Assembly (NCBI GenBank): GCA_949358305.1 | Contig: OX442314.1 | Coordinates: forward strand, 27,575,118-27,639,117 | Direction of reading: 5' to 3' | Source: Strigamia acuminata | Taxonomy: Eukaryota > Arthropoda > Chilopoda > Geophilomorpha > Linotaeniidae | Length of the DNA: 64,000 nucleotides | Shown: positions 30,103 to 42,055 of the stretch, one piece after another | How the letters are laid out: every line of letters starts with the position of its first letter | How positions within the stretch are numbered: the first letter of the stretch is position 1 | Translations under genes and position numbers: made by a program | The notes under the pieces: generated by a model | Told to the model about the DNA's origin: nothing | Databases searched by the model: none | The model's input: only the letters and a program-made list of their open reading frames with translations

Positions 30103-33100
30103 ATGTCAGACAAAGACGAGCAATCCACGTCTGAAACCGAGCAGAGAATGCCCGAGAAGGGAAAAAGGACCTCCGACTACCACCTGAGATCGGATGGTCC
30201 CGTCCCTGAAATGTCCGCAAAGGCGAAAGCCCGAGCGAATAAAAGGAGAGCGAAGGCGCAGAAAGAGGAGCAAGCTGCATCGCTCGCGGCCCTAGACGGG
30301 CCAGAGCGAGAGCGGGTTCCCTTGAATATGCAACCCTTCGAGGATACCGATCCGGAAGCCATAGAAAATCGAGAAGAAATTCGCGACGTATCGCCAGGAC
30401 GAGTATCGATATTGATGACCGAGGAGACGAATGAAGCTCCGAAAATAACGGTCACGGTCGGCACGAACCCATCGCCACCCACGGCTCAGACGTCCGTGGA
30501 GCAAACCCCACGAAAAAACGACGGCGGGACCCCGATAACCCCCCGAGTTACGGCGAGTCCTGCGGTTGTTTCCTTCGAGGTATCTCACCTAATTCGGTTG
30601 ACACGGCAAGCTGCCCAACTGAAAGCGATGATAGACATTCCAGTAGGAACGTCAGTCTGGGAATCGATTACTCTACTCACTGACGCTATCTGCGCGGCAC
30701 AAGCCCCGACGCCGGTCGCAAGACCAGCAGCGGAGACGCCCATGCCCCAGGTAACGCCCAGTGACACCGGAGGTTTCGCGCCAGACCCCAACCGGGCACT
30801 TCACCAATCCAGAGAGAAGGCCCGCGAAGAAGCCAGACAAGAAGCGACTAATCGCCAACGAAGACTGAGCGCAGAGCGGCGAGAACTCTGGAAGGAAGAG
30901 GAAGAAAGGGAGCAACGCGAAAGAAGAACCACCGAGAGAACAGAAAAACTGGTCCAAAAAATGAGGGAGGAACGAGAAGCTAAAATTCGAAAAGAATGGA
31001 ACGCCACGGTGGAAGGGCGACATCGAGAAGCTCAAGAGTACGAGGACCAATTTCAAGCGCTCGTAGCTCAAAGAAAAGCAGAAAAGCTACAAATGTTGCG
31101 AGAAGAAGCCATTTTACAACACCAAAAATGGGAAGAACAACATCGCGAGAGGTTGAGAGAAGAGGAAGCCAGAAAAGAAAAGGAACAGTTCCTGAAAGAG
31201 AAAGAGGAATGGGACCGAGTCAGATGGACCGAAGAGTACAAAGCAAAGAAACAAGCCATAATAGATGAGCAAAAAAGATGGGAAGCCGAAAACTGGGAGA
31301 AAGAAACAGAAAAGTTCCAAAAAGAGTACGAACAAGGTGTCTCGGGCAGGAAGAAAAGGGAAGAAAACCCGAAACGGAAGTCAGAACCCCCAAGCGGCTC
31401 TGATACCGACACAGGAGAAGATGCAGCAAAGCCGGCAAAAACGGCAAAAAGGGGGAAATCTCAAAAGAGAGACGGATCGGTCCCAAAAACAAAGGACCGT
31501 CACCCCTCAAAAAGATCCGAGACGGGAGCAGCCATCGACGCGTTACTCGAAAAGAAAAACGCAAATAAAAATCGGGAACGCCCCGAGAGCGAGGAAAACA
31601 GATGGCATTCTTTTTGCGAGAACAACGACGGAGGGGAGCCGCCGCCATCCGAAGGCTCGAAACAGAAGAAGGCTGGCGGAGAGACCCCACCGAGAGGGCC
31701 GAGGTTTCACCCCCAAGGAGATCCCTCCGAGCCCTCCGATTCGTCGGACGACGACCATCCGAGTCGACCGTCTACAGGAAGGAGTCAAGAAGGCAGCGAT
31801 GGGCACCGGTCGAACCGGCCGAATGCTTCAGACCGCTCTTCCCGGAGCTCCAACCCTCGTTCAGAGGAAGGGAACTTTCAGGACTCATCTGGCCGACATT
31901 ACACGATGTCTGAGCTAGGCCGAGCCCTGCTGAACTCTTTCAGAAGAGAAGGAATCGATCTAGGCCATCCAGGCGACGAACATAATCGCGCTGGAGAGAG
32001 GGTTAAGCGCAAATATGGCGTACGAAACGAACCAAGCAGTGAAGCCACGGGTAACATCCGCTGGCAACACTATATTCAAACGCGATTTGACGGTTCGTGG
32101 AAGGCCGGAGACCGCTTCCTGGACGAAGTAATGCGTATCAAGAAAGCGACAAAAGCCACCGTCGCCGACATGCTAACCCACGGGCTAGTGGAGCTAACTA
32201 CGGGGTCAGCTCGAGAATGGTACCAGGGACTGAAAAACCCAACCTGGGACGATTTTCTCGTCCGTTTCGATCTCCGATACGGCGAGACTCCAGACGAGAT
32301 CAGTAACAAATTACGGGGTCTACGACAAGCCCCAGGAGAAACATTAGCCGACTACGACGCCCGAGCGAAACTCCTGTTTGCAAGAGCGCCGTACGAAATA
32401 AACCCCGCTGGTTTTACGATGATCTTTTACGGAGGATTATCGGCCCACTCGCAAAGAATTCTGCTAGACATGCGTGCACCCCGCACTGGCGATTACCAAG
32501 ATGTCAGTAACTATCTTCTAACAAACACGTTAGAAATAGAACAGCGGTATTACGCCACTCTGCCCCCGGAAGAAGCTGACGCGCACGAGAAGCGGTTGCA
32601 GACGAGCGCCGAACGCCACAAGACCTCAGAAAAATTAATGAGGCCAAGTGAATATTTGAGCGGCATAATGAGTCTCACCGAAGCATCCTTCGGACGAATG
32701 CTGACGCCTAAAGCAGGCAGTATTCTTCCAGCCAACCCGATAGCTGCCCCAAAGAAAGCACCGGCAGCGACGGCGATGCAGGTGACCTCGACGGACTCCA
32801 CCCAGATGGAGAAAGTCGAAGAGACAACACCTCTCGCCACGGCTAAAGAAGAGGAGCCAGCATCGAGCGACGAGGAAGCCCTAAATGAGCACCTCGAAAA
32901 CTTATCGACGGGATGCGACGATCAAGGTCCCTATTTGCACCATGCACACCGGGCCTTGGCAATCACACAATTCAGAGCACACGTGCAAGCAACAAAAGCG
33001 AGAGGAGCATTGGGAGGAAAAAGACGATTCCCGACGCCCTTCGTCCCGAAAAAACCGGGATTCACTCCCACAGGGGATAAAAGTAACATCAAATGTTACA

Positions 33101-33243
33101 GCTGTGGAGAATACGGCCACTACTCAGATAAATGTGAGAAAACCGTCAAAGAAAAGGACATCATGCAAACCATGATGAAAATGATGATGGAGTTAAGAAC
33201 TGATCTGGCAAAAAACTTCCAAGCGCAGGCGTCGCCGAAATAA
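30103..33243 (+). CDS. gag: Element 1 Gag
   Basis: 1046 residues; builds the cytoplasmic capsid particle and binds RNA. Unusually long: a Pro/Thr-rich N-terminal part, a highly charged Glu/Lys/Arg region predicted as a long coiled coil (about 235-440), a low-complexity Ser/Pro/Arg region (about 440-620), a Retrotrans_gag-type capsid domain (about 640-830; IRWQHYIQTRFDGSW..., ...FLVRFDLRYGETPDEI) and one CX2CX4HX4C zinc knuckle (998-1011, CYSCGEYGHYSDKC). The ATG at 30103 follows the primer site by about 75 bases. It ends in TAA, overlapped by the pol frame. Confidence 0.93.
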   Translation: MSDKDEQSTSETEQRMPEKGKRTSDYHLRSDGPVPEMSAKAKARANKRRAKAQKEEQAASLAALDGPERERVPLNMQPFEDTDPEAIENREEIRDVSPGRVSILMTEETNEAPKITVTVGTNPSPPTAQTSVEQTPRKNDGGTPITPRVTASPAVVSFEVSHLIRLTRQAAQLKAMIDIPVGTSVWESITLLTDAICAAQAPTPVARPAAETPMPQVTPSDTGGFAPDPNRALHQSREKAREEARQEATNRQRRLSAERRELWKEEEEREQRERRTTERTEKLVQKMREEREAKIRKEWNATVEGRHREAQEYEDQFQALVAQRKAEKLQMLREEAILQHQKWEEQHRERLREEEARKEKEQFLKEKEEWDRVRWTEEYKAKKQAIIDEQKRWEAENWEKETEKFQKEYEQGVSGRKKREENPKRKSEPPSGSDTDTGEDAAKPAKTAKRGKSQKRDGSVPKTKDRHPSKRSETGAAIDALLEKKNANKNRERPESEENRWHSFCENNDGGEPPPSEGSKQKKAGGETPPRGPRFHPQGDPSEPSDSSDDDHPSRPSTGRSQEGSDGHRSNRPNASDRSSRSSNPRSEEGNFQDSSGRHYTMSELGRALLNSFRREGIDLGHPGDEHNRAGERVKRKYGVRNEPSSEATGNIRWQHYIQTRFDGSWKAGDRFLDEVMRIKKATKATVADMLTHGLVELTTGSAREWYQGLKNPTWDDFLVRFDLRYGETPDEISNKLRGLRQAPGETLADYDARAKLLFARAPYEINPAGFTMIFYGGLSAHSQRILLDMRAPRTGDYQDVSNYLLTNTLEIEQRYYATLPPEEADAHEKRLQTSAERHKTSEKLMRPSEYLSGIMSLTEASFGRMLTPKAGSILPANPIAAPKKAPAATAMQVTSTDSTQMEKVEETTPLATAKEEEPASSDEEALNEHLENLSTGCDDQGPYLHHAHRALAITQFRAHVQATKARGALGGKRRFPTPFVPKKPGFTPTGDKSNIKCYSCGEYGHYSDKCEKTVKEKDIMQTMMKMMMELRTDLAKNFQAQASPK

Positions 33244-33261
33244 ATTCAGCTTCGTCTGCGC
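33210..33261 (+). promoter_or_regulatory. Element 1 -1 ribosomal frameshift signal
   Basis: Slippery heptamer A AAA AAC (33210-33216, gag frame GCA AAA AAC), a 6-base spacer, then a 9-bp stem GCGCAGGCG (33223-33231) with CGTCTGCGC (33253-33261), including one G-U pair. The gag stop lies in the loop. Pol is in the -1 frame and is open from the shift onward. Confidence 0.8.
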
Positions 33262-36200
33262 CAGCCGCGGAAATTAAAAAGAAGAAATATCACACTGGAC
33301 CCGCAGGTCATGCCTTGGCAGAGGCACAGATCAAAGACCGCATACAGATCGTTCCGAAGAAGGAGGAAAAAGTGACGTTAACGAGTATGCAAGTGAGAAC
33401 GAAACCGGAGGTCGACATGGATTGGACGGACCTTCCGTTCAATCTGGAGGTTGAGCCCCAGACATTACGCGTATTTCACTGCAATGTCACGAAAGCACAT
33501 TGCGAAACTCTGTGTATGCTGCCAGTGGAGATAGAAAACCAAAAATTGTTCGGTCTACTGGATTCAGGAGCGGATCGTTCATTCATATCCGAAGATATAG
33601 TAAAAGACTTGGATATTGGAAAGAAGGTGGCACAAGTGAACGCGAACGTAGAATTGCTCACCGCCAACGGCTACGTCAAGCCGAAGGGCGTAGTTCGCAT
33701 CATGATCGACTGGACGGGGGGGAACCTGTCCCACCCCTTCATAGTCTTGCCATCCCACGACAAAGTATTCCTCCTAGGGATGGACATCATGGCGAAACTG
33801 AAAATTCAGCCAAACCCGATAACCCGTTCATGGAACTGGATAAGTCCCGAGGGAGAACGGTCAGTCCCCGTAGTTCCCCAAAAATTACTGGACGAAGCCA
33901 AGGACAAAGAGGAATACGGAAGAGGATTGCGAAAATTCGTCCAAGATTACGATTTCGCAGCCTTCACTCTGGAATTACAGAGGAGTAACGTCGTGGACAC
34001 CCTGGTCGGGGAGGCAGCACTGCGTGTTAACGAGGCATCGCTACTAAGGCGAGTGCTTCGAAAGCATGAAAGAATTCTGACCAAGACACCTGGTCGAACG
34101 ACGGAAGCAACACACGAAATAGTCTTAACCACAGACAAGCCGATTCGAGTGCCTTACAAGGGGATGAACCCCCAGAAAAGAGACATCGTGACGCAAATGT
34201 GCCAAGACATGCTCGACAAGGGCATAGTAACGCAAGCCCTGGGCGAATACGCCATGCGGATCGTCCTGGTGATGCGTCCAGGCTCGGAACCTCGACTATG
34301 CATTGATTATCGCCCCCTGAACGCGATAACGGTTATTGACCCGATTCAGATGCCGTCTATAGACTCGATCCTCCGGGAACTGAGCCCGTTCAAGTGGGTA
34401 ACCACCATGGACCTGTCAAAGGGGTATTGGCAAGTGGAGCTAAAACCCGAAGACAAACTGAAAACGGCTTTCTACTCCCCGATAGGAAGACTAATGTTCA
34501 ACGTGATGCCGTTCGGGCTTGTAAACGCCCCGAGCACGTTCCAGAAACTGATCGAAAGCGTGTTGGGAGATATGCTGCACGACTTCGTGTGGGCGTATCT
34601 CGACGACATCATAATAACGTCGGACACATTCGAAGAACATATAGACCACATCGATAGAGTGGTCTCTCGCCTAGCCAAGGCAGGACTCCACATCCATCCA
34701 GGGAAGAGCAAGTTTTGCAGGAAAGAGCTTGCCTTCCTAGGATATCGAATAGGAGTCGAGGGAATCGCGATTGACCCCGAAAAAGTCAAAGCAATAAACG
34801 GATTCCCCGCCCCCGAAGATATAAAAGGTGTCCAGAGATTCATGGGCATGGTCAATTTCTTCGGCCGACTACTCTCTGGTCTGGCTGAAGTGGCCGCGCC
34901 TATAACGGATCTCTTACGAACGGATAAAGAGTTTGAGTGGACGGTCCAGTGCGAGGCCGCATTTAGCACTATCAAGCAAATGCTGGCTGACGTCGAAAAG
35001 ATGCCATTGCCGGACCTAAACCGACCGTTCGTGTTGCACACCGACGCGAGTAAAATCGGACTGGGTGCAGCCCTTCTGCAGACCCACGTGTACAACGGAA
35101 TCTCGCAAGAAGTACCCTGTATGTTTATAAGCAGAAAAATACAGGGCGCGGAGAAAAATTATACGGCAACGGAACTAGAATGCCTAGCCGTAATTTGGGC
35201 AGTTCGGAAATTTCGCGACTATCTGGAGTACACGAACTTCGAGGTTCAGACAGATCACCAGGCACTAAGCTGGTTGATGAAGCTCAAGGAACCCTCCGGC
35301 CGACTCGCACGATGGCAACTGGAGTTAATGGCGTGCGATATAACAATTACGTACCGCCCCGGGAAGTACAATCATGTGGCCGACGCCCTCTCGAGAGCCC
35401 CAGCCTCTGACCCCCAGGGACCAGACGACGACGGCGAGGACGACACCCACCTCTTGTACTGCCCGACTCCACGGAGAATATGGCGTTTGCGAAAGGCGAA
35501 CGAGCTACCAGTGATGGAGCCTGAAGATAGAACGTTTTGTGGTTTTTGGACTCGAACATACCAGCCAGCTGGGACAAACAATTCAACATCCGAAATTCAA
35601 TCTCCGCCCCCCGGAGAAACCCACAAAACACTACTACGCGCCTTCACAGCAAAAATTGAAGAAAAAACACAATACGCTCCACCCACGAGACGTGAGTTCG
35701 TCGAACACCAGGCAGCAGACACAAAATGTCAAATTATAACGCAATATTTGCTGAACGGCGAATTTCCGGAAGGGATGACAAACCCACACCGCCGGAAACA
35801 GTTCGTCAAAGAAGCAACAAGCTACCTCATAGATGATGAACTCCTGGTAAAATACCACCCGACGTTTCAAGATGACCTCAGCGGAGCGGGAAACTCGGTT
35901 AAAGTGGTCGTGCCGGCATCGCTGCACACCCGACTGTTGTGGCTGATGCACGGACACCCGCTCGCCAGCCATTCTGGCGTGGCGAGGACCCTTTATCGAG
36001 TAAAACAACTTTTCTTCTGGCCGGGCGCGCGGCAAAAGATAACGAAATTTATCCGACACTGCCCCCGGTGCCAAGCGTGCAGACCGCGAGATAAAGTGGC
36101 CAGAAACGCCATGTCTCTCGGACCCTACGCACCGTTTGACTGCTTAAGCATAGACTTGATGGGCCCCAAGCCCACAACGGGAAACAAGAACATGTATATT

Positions 36201-37346
36201 CTCGTAATTATGGACGTGGCCACCCGATGGCCGGAGCTGTACGCCCTCGCGAAGCCCTCGGCTGAAAACATAGTCGAGTGCCTTTACGACGTGGCAATGC
36301 GATTTGGGTTTCCCAGAAAACTCATTTCGGATAACGGCCCCCAATTCCGATCGAGAATATATAAGGACTTCTGTAGAAAATTTAAAATGGATGCATCAAA
36401 CACCTCCACGTATAATCCTCAGACAAACCCAGTCGAGAGATTAAATAAAGACATAAAATATGCGCTGACAGTATTCACCGATATTCACAATCGATGGGAC
36501 GAATACCTGCGAGAAATCGCTTTCAGCATTCGCTCAACCGTGTCAAGAACACGCGAATTCTCACCGGCGTACCTCAACTTCGCCCGCGAATTAAGGATGC
36601 CATGGGACCCACGCGTTGCCGAAGCTGTTAACGTATTAGACCCATCGAGCCCACACGAGTACGTGTGCCGGTTGGAACAGACTATATCCGACACATACCA
36701 GCATATGATGGCGCATATTTTCAACATGAGAGAAAGAATCGCAGATAAAGAAGGCGATCTCGCTTTCGCGAACTTTAAAGTGAATGATCTAGTGTGGAAG
36801 GAGGCACACACGTTGTCCAATGCAGCGAGGGGCATCGCCGCAGGTTTAGCCGACAAGAGGGACGGTCCCTATGTAATTGTGGCCGAACACGGCGGCAACG
36901 CATACCAACTACGCCGCTTAGAGGACAACAAAAATTTTCAGTCGATACATGGCCGAGATTTAAGGCCATATCTGCCAGAGTTTCCCCAAGAAATCTGGCT
37001 GGAAGGTCAGACACACAGCGGCCAAGGGGGCACCGTGGTCGACACGTTCCAAAAAACAAATGAAGCTGAAAATATAGCGGAGGACGAGGATGAATTCTTC
37101 GACGCCGAATCTCCGGCCGACGAGGCTCCAGCACAGCCGGAGCAAGCAATTTCGGAGAGGGAGGAAGCAGAAGAAAGTACTTCTGAAATGGAAAATAAAA
37201 AAATTAGTAATGAGAAAAATGCCAACACATCGGAGATGAACGAGCAAGTAGAGTCACGATCTACGAGCACGTCGAAAATCAACCTTCGACCACGACGAAG
37301 CAATAATCCGTTCATTCGGGACGGCAAAGTCGTGGGGAAGAACTAA
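33217..37346 (+). CDS. pol: Element 1 Pol (protease, RT, RNase H, integrase)
   Basis: Translated by -1 frameshift; an independent open frame starts at 33315 (TTG, no ATG). Numbering from 33315: aspartic protease DSGAD (83-87), reverse transcriptase YLDDIIITS (about 427), RNase H HTDASKIGLG (about 575) and DHQALSWL, integrase HHCC finger (HGHPLASHSG...CPRCQAC, about 878-920), DDE core (LSIDLMGP, ISDNGPQF, NPVERLNKD) and a C-terminal GPY-like module (KRDGPYVIV). No chromodomain. All signature residues are present, so it should be active. Confidence 0.95.
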
Positions 37347-37726
37347 AAATAAAAGAAAATGTGATAACATGGAGCGGAGGCCTTGTAAAATAAAAAGATT
37401 TACTTACGAGAGCTGCTGCACATGTTGAAACGCGAAAATTTGGCTAAGTCCAAACTTCGCAACGAATTGTCGCAGTCACCACTAACAGACGAGAAGTTAT
37501 GACGTATCGGGCGACCACGTGACAATGAAACCACGCGGTCGACCCCGTAGCGTCATTGCCAGCACGGCGGATCTCGCAAAATACGAGACGCGTTCGAGAC
37601 CCACAATTCTCAGCGTCGATAGGCCCAGTTTCCGACTGTTTTTAACACGACGAGACGTGTTTTTGCTTCTCCCCCAAAGAGAAAGACAAAGACCTCTCAA
37701 ACAAAACTTCATTTTCCTAAATTGAA

Positions 37727-40700
37727 ATGGCCGATCGACGCAACCCACGATTAGAGCCGAGCGCATCGTCGAGAGACGAGAGCGACGGCCTAATCGTAAA
37801 TGCAGAAGACGATGAGAATTGGGACGAACAACCGCCGTTGCAGGTAAATTAGTGTGATTTCCCCAGAGAAATCACATAATTCTTTGAATCTGTTGCATCC
37901 AACCCAGATTGGAGCGTGACTTGTGACTGATATATTTCTTTCTGTTTTATTGTTGATTTAAGGCTGGCTAAAAACCCGAGAGTGGACCCAGATTCACCTC
38001 GGAGTCAAGGCCGCCAAAAAACTAGAACAAAGGAAGTGTTCGCGGAATGGCGTCGTGGCAAACCAAAACCAAAACTAAAGGTTTTCTTTCTTTTAAATTT
38101 AAACATCGTAATAAATTAAAATACGATTAGAGTTAAAATAAAAAAGTTTAACGTAAGAAATTAAAATTTAACGATCGGTTTTGCCTGCGACCCCTTCCAA
38201 AAAAGCGGATCACCTGAGTTCAAAAGTAGTGTTGGATCAGCGCTACGACGGCGGAGATCATCGCAGAACTGCGAAACAAGAAAATAAGACCGACGGCCGC
38301 AACAAAAGAAAGGAGTTGCTGCCACCGTCGATCTTGAGCATATTTCTGATCCCCATCGTTAACTGGGATTTATTATATTAATCTTGTGATCTAAAATTAT
38401 TCAGGTCGACCCGCTAGAATCGTGGGACGCCCTGCCTCCGACGGCGTCAACCGCCAACAACATCTTTCGCGGAGCCCTGCCGATTTACCTGCGGCAGGCC
38501 TATCCTGCAGAGACCAGCGCCTGGAAAATCCGATTGATGTATTCCAGGACCCTCGAGGAAAAATTCGAGCGATCAAAAACGCTGGTCGAGTGCATGACGA
38601 AGGAGATGAGGGAGCGAGTGGGGCCGCGGATCCCACCCGATGCGGATCCGCCGAGCCCCGTTTACTCCGGGTACCTGGAAGAGGCTTACCCAGGCACGGT
38701 GGCCGAGCTGCACACCTCCCATAGGTGGAGCGAGGCCCCGACCTTGGCAGCCCGCCAGAGAATAGTGGACGACGAGATCAAACGCTTAAAGCGCACCGAG
38801 ACTCACGGAGTAACCCGAGTTCTCGAGAGAAACGGTTTCTCCCCCGAAGAAATCCGTAGATGGCTTCGCGACATCGAAGAAGATCATCTGACACCCAGAT
38901 GGATACCGCCGGCGAATTTTACGGCCACGCAGTCTGAGATGTGGCAGTTATACCACGCTGGTATCCTGGGAAGTCGCCGCCATCACAGAAGATCGAAGCG
39001 TCCGGCGGAGTCCGCCCCACGCGGACCCGCACGAAGAAGACAGGCCGTCTCCCCAATAGAGGCCGGCCCGTCAACGAGCCGCGACTACCGCAGCCGCTCG
39101 AGCAGCTCCAGTTCCCGAACTCGAGTTGTCGTGCGCTCGGAGTGTCGCCGAGTAGTAACGCTCGAGCCTGCCTCGCCAGACGACGCGCGGGCTGAGCGAA
39201 CAGTCGAATCTTCCGCCCACTGGGCTGCGAGGACCGAGACACACCAAGATCGAGGAAAGAAAAGATCCTCGTTGTTCATGGCGATTACCACACAGTCGTC
39301 AGATCAATCCTCGTCGCGACGAACCGTCTCATCACACCAGAGACCGAATTCTCCGACGGACGTCCCCCAGAGGACGGCCCAACGAAGATCCGTCGCAGCC
39401 AGCACCCGGAGGAATCGAAAGCGCAAAGTACGTCAGAAGTTGCGAGCACAATCCCTGATAGCTAAGGGATTAGAGAAGGAGCGAGAGATGGCCGCCGCGA
39501 AACGGTCCGAACCCCAGAGTCTCGGACCCACGGCTGGACCGTCCAGGCGCCAAGCAGAGATTGATTTGGGAGAGTTGACGGAAGAGCAAATGTCCCCAGA
39601 TGAGTCGGACAAAGATGGGCCGGTTACAAAACAGGATCTGGCCGTAGCATTGAAGAACGCCTTCCGAGGATACGCGGCCAACCGGCCGTCGGGCTCAACA
39701 CCGGCTGTGCCCACCGCGCTTGTGCCCCCACAAGTGCAATCGCGATGGCCGCCACTCCTCGAGGGTACAAACCCAGCCGTGACCGCTTGGACTCCTCCCC
39801 GGATGATTCCGGTGGGGGATCCAGCTCCGAAGCGGGTCAGATACGATAATCTACCCGGGCTGGGCCGTCCACCGTCACCCCCAACGCCACGAGTGTGTCG
39901 ACCTTATCGCAACGCCGAATGGTACGCCCAGCGAGAGATGGACGCTCGATGCCGGCGTGAAGCGGCCTATCCCCCACTCAGCGAGCTACAAGAATATCTG
40001 GCCGAATACGAGAACCCCGCGATTGCCGAGTTGGCCATACGACAGGCCGACGCCGCCCAAACCCACCACATCAATTGGGCGATCGAACAGATGCGGACGC
40101 TGTCACAACAATTCAGTGGCAATCCGGACCGCGCTCACCCCTGCCATCGGAGCAGTTTGAATTTGGCAGTGACGAACGTCATGGCCCAGCTGCTGTCCCT
40201 GGGCGTCTTCTTGGACAGTCGGCAGGCTATGGCGGCCTGGACAATCGTCGACCGTGAGGGAGTTCACCTTCCTCGGGCGTTGTACCAGGTATGGGCCGGA
40301 TGGACTCCTGAGCCCGCCTCGCTGCGCTTCGACCTGGCCAGGAATACGGAGAACCCAGGCCTGCAGTTTTCGAAGATGCGTTCGTTGGCATTCCGCTACC
40401 GGAACCCCGGAGTCCACCCTTCCTTGTTGCGAACAATTCGGGAGGCTCCGGAGATACCGGGAACGACAGCGAGCCTCCCACAGGCCATCGAGACCGCCCC
40501 CCCAGAGGCGGCGGTCCAACCATACATACCGACCCCAAAGCCGGTATTCCCAAAGGAGAAGCGGTATGCGAATCGACCCAAATTGATTCCGAAGCGCTCC
40601 AACCGAGGACCGCGAACTCCTCCGCTGCCCTCTCCTTCGCCACCAGCGGCAGAGCTGGCCGCTCTTACAACAGAGCCGGCTACGCCACCGTTGGAGAGTC

Positions 40701-41191
40701 CAATGGAGATTCCACTTCCTCCATCGCCTCCGCCGCCCCCAGCAGCGCAGCTTTATTTGAGGCTGGGAGTGGAATACCCCTTCCTTCAGATGTCGGAGTT
40801 CACGCGACAACGCATCATTGACTCCGATGATCACGGCGAGTCGGTCCTCAAATGGCTGAACAGAGAGGCCCGATCTACCATGGACGCCGTCTTCCATCGC
40901 CGAATCTTGCGAGCCCACCGGAAACCCGGATCGAGCGCCGAGTCGCGAAGGATCCGGCTCGTTCCCGACCGATTCCCGGCATCCACCCGGATTTGGATCC
41001 ACGAACGTACGGGACTGATTGGCGAGCCGGTCGGCGGTCACCCGCAGTACTTCATCAACGAGCGACAGAATCCTGCGGATCTGACAACCTCTCTGCCCCC
41101 GGATTTACCACCGCCGCCCCCGGCAGTGCCACCAGTGATCCTCCGCCCATGCAGAGGAGTGCTGCCGGCTCTTCGCAGAGGAGAGCGATAA
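37727..41191 (+). CDS. Element 1 third gene, spliced, non-envelope, 967 residues
   Basis: Exon 1 is 37727-37843 (MADRRNPRLEP...QPPLQ, donor TTGCAG|GTAAAT). Exon 2 is 38405-41191 (acceptor AATTATTCAG), both phase 0. Exon 2 is an 885-residue open frame from 38534 that extends back in frame to the acceptor. The product is hydrophilic, with no signal peptide or membrane segment: an N-terminal alpha-helical domain, RWIPPANFTATQSEMWQLYHAG, a long Arg-Ser/Pro-rich middle and a C-terminal domain (SVLKWLNRE..., RIRLVPDRFPASTRIWIHER). The gene at 59183-62020 of element 3 is homologous at both ends and has the same two-exon design. It occupies the env position but is not an envelope. Function unknown; RNA binding or particle assembly is a guess. 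Confidence 0.75.
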
Positions 41192-41217
41192 AATTGAGAT
41201 CGCTCCGATCCGAGATC

Positions 41218-41235
41218 GAAGCTGGAGGAGGGACG
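41218..41235 (+). other. Element 1 polypurine tract
   Basis: GAAGCTGGAGGAGGGACG directly before the 3' LTR; the likely plus-strand primer. Confidence 0.6.
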
Positions 41236-42055
41236 TGTGGTGACCCAGTTGGATAAGTGTCCCCCCAGGGCGGATGCTTGTCCTCTGAGTCACTGTGATT
41301 GAAGAGTCGTTCCCCCCCGAGTTGGCTCCACCTCCCCATGGCAGGTGTGTGCCCCGAGGGGGAGGAAGCGGCTGATGGTCAGCCCCCATTGGTTGATCGC
41401 CGGCCCTTCACCCCACTGCATAAAAGGCTGTGTTTCCCGCCTAAAGTCAGAACTTACACAAACGACACCAAGAACACAGCAACTACCTCACCGTCAGGCC
41501 AACTTCAACTACAAGTTAGGATTGATCGAGGATCGCTGAGTAAAGTGCAAACTGTAACTCTCACGAAGTCACTTGCGAGCTATTCCTGCGAAAGCACGAG
41601 AATAGCCCTTGTGAAATCACCCAGAATAATCGCCCAGACGATTATTCGCCGAAGTAAGTGTCCGAGTGCTTTGTAGGGAACCCCAAAGTTCCTAGACGAG
41701 GCCTCTGCGACGCTAAACAAACCCTAGACAACAGGCACGGATAGAAGACTCGAAAGAGCATTCCACCGCGTCCGTGAAGACGAATCCGTGACGAATTAAC
41801 GACAACTCGAGACGCCGCCTTTGTTCCGCCGACCACGCGGAATCGACGACGCCATCTTGAGAAATCCTTTGTTCGACGCTGACCACGTCGACTCTAGAAT
41901 TATTACTGAGTGTATTTTAAAGGCATAAAGCCTGGTGAATAAATTACCTGTTTATTTACATACATTTAGTATTCATTTGGGTATTTGCATAATTGATCAC
42001 AGGTAAAGTATTACACGTTAGCGCTATTTAAACCTATACAAAGTAGGACGCGACA
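41236..42055 (+). repeat. Element 1 3' LTR
   Basis: 820 bases, the same length as the 5' copy and with identical internal open frames. AATAAA at 41938-41943. Confidence 0.95.

Larger units (their letters stand above)
29189..42055 (+). mobile_element. Ty3/Gypsy LTR retrotransposon, element 1 (complete)
   Basis: 12.87 kb: LTR, primer site, gag, pol in the -1 frame, a spliced third gene, polypurine tract, LTR. The LTRs are 820 bases each with TG...CA ends, and open frames inside the two copies are identical, implying recent insertion. The target duplication is TGTT (29185-29188 and 42056-42059). All frames appear intact. It lies just upstream of the Hes regulatory block. Confidence 0.95.

Noticed and set aside
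37727-41191. Third gene as an envelope gene
   Set aside because: No signal peptide, membrane anchor or Cys-rich ectodomain. The protein is hydrophilic and Arg-Ser/Pro-rich.
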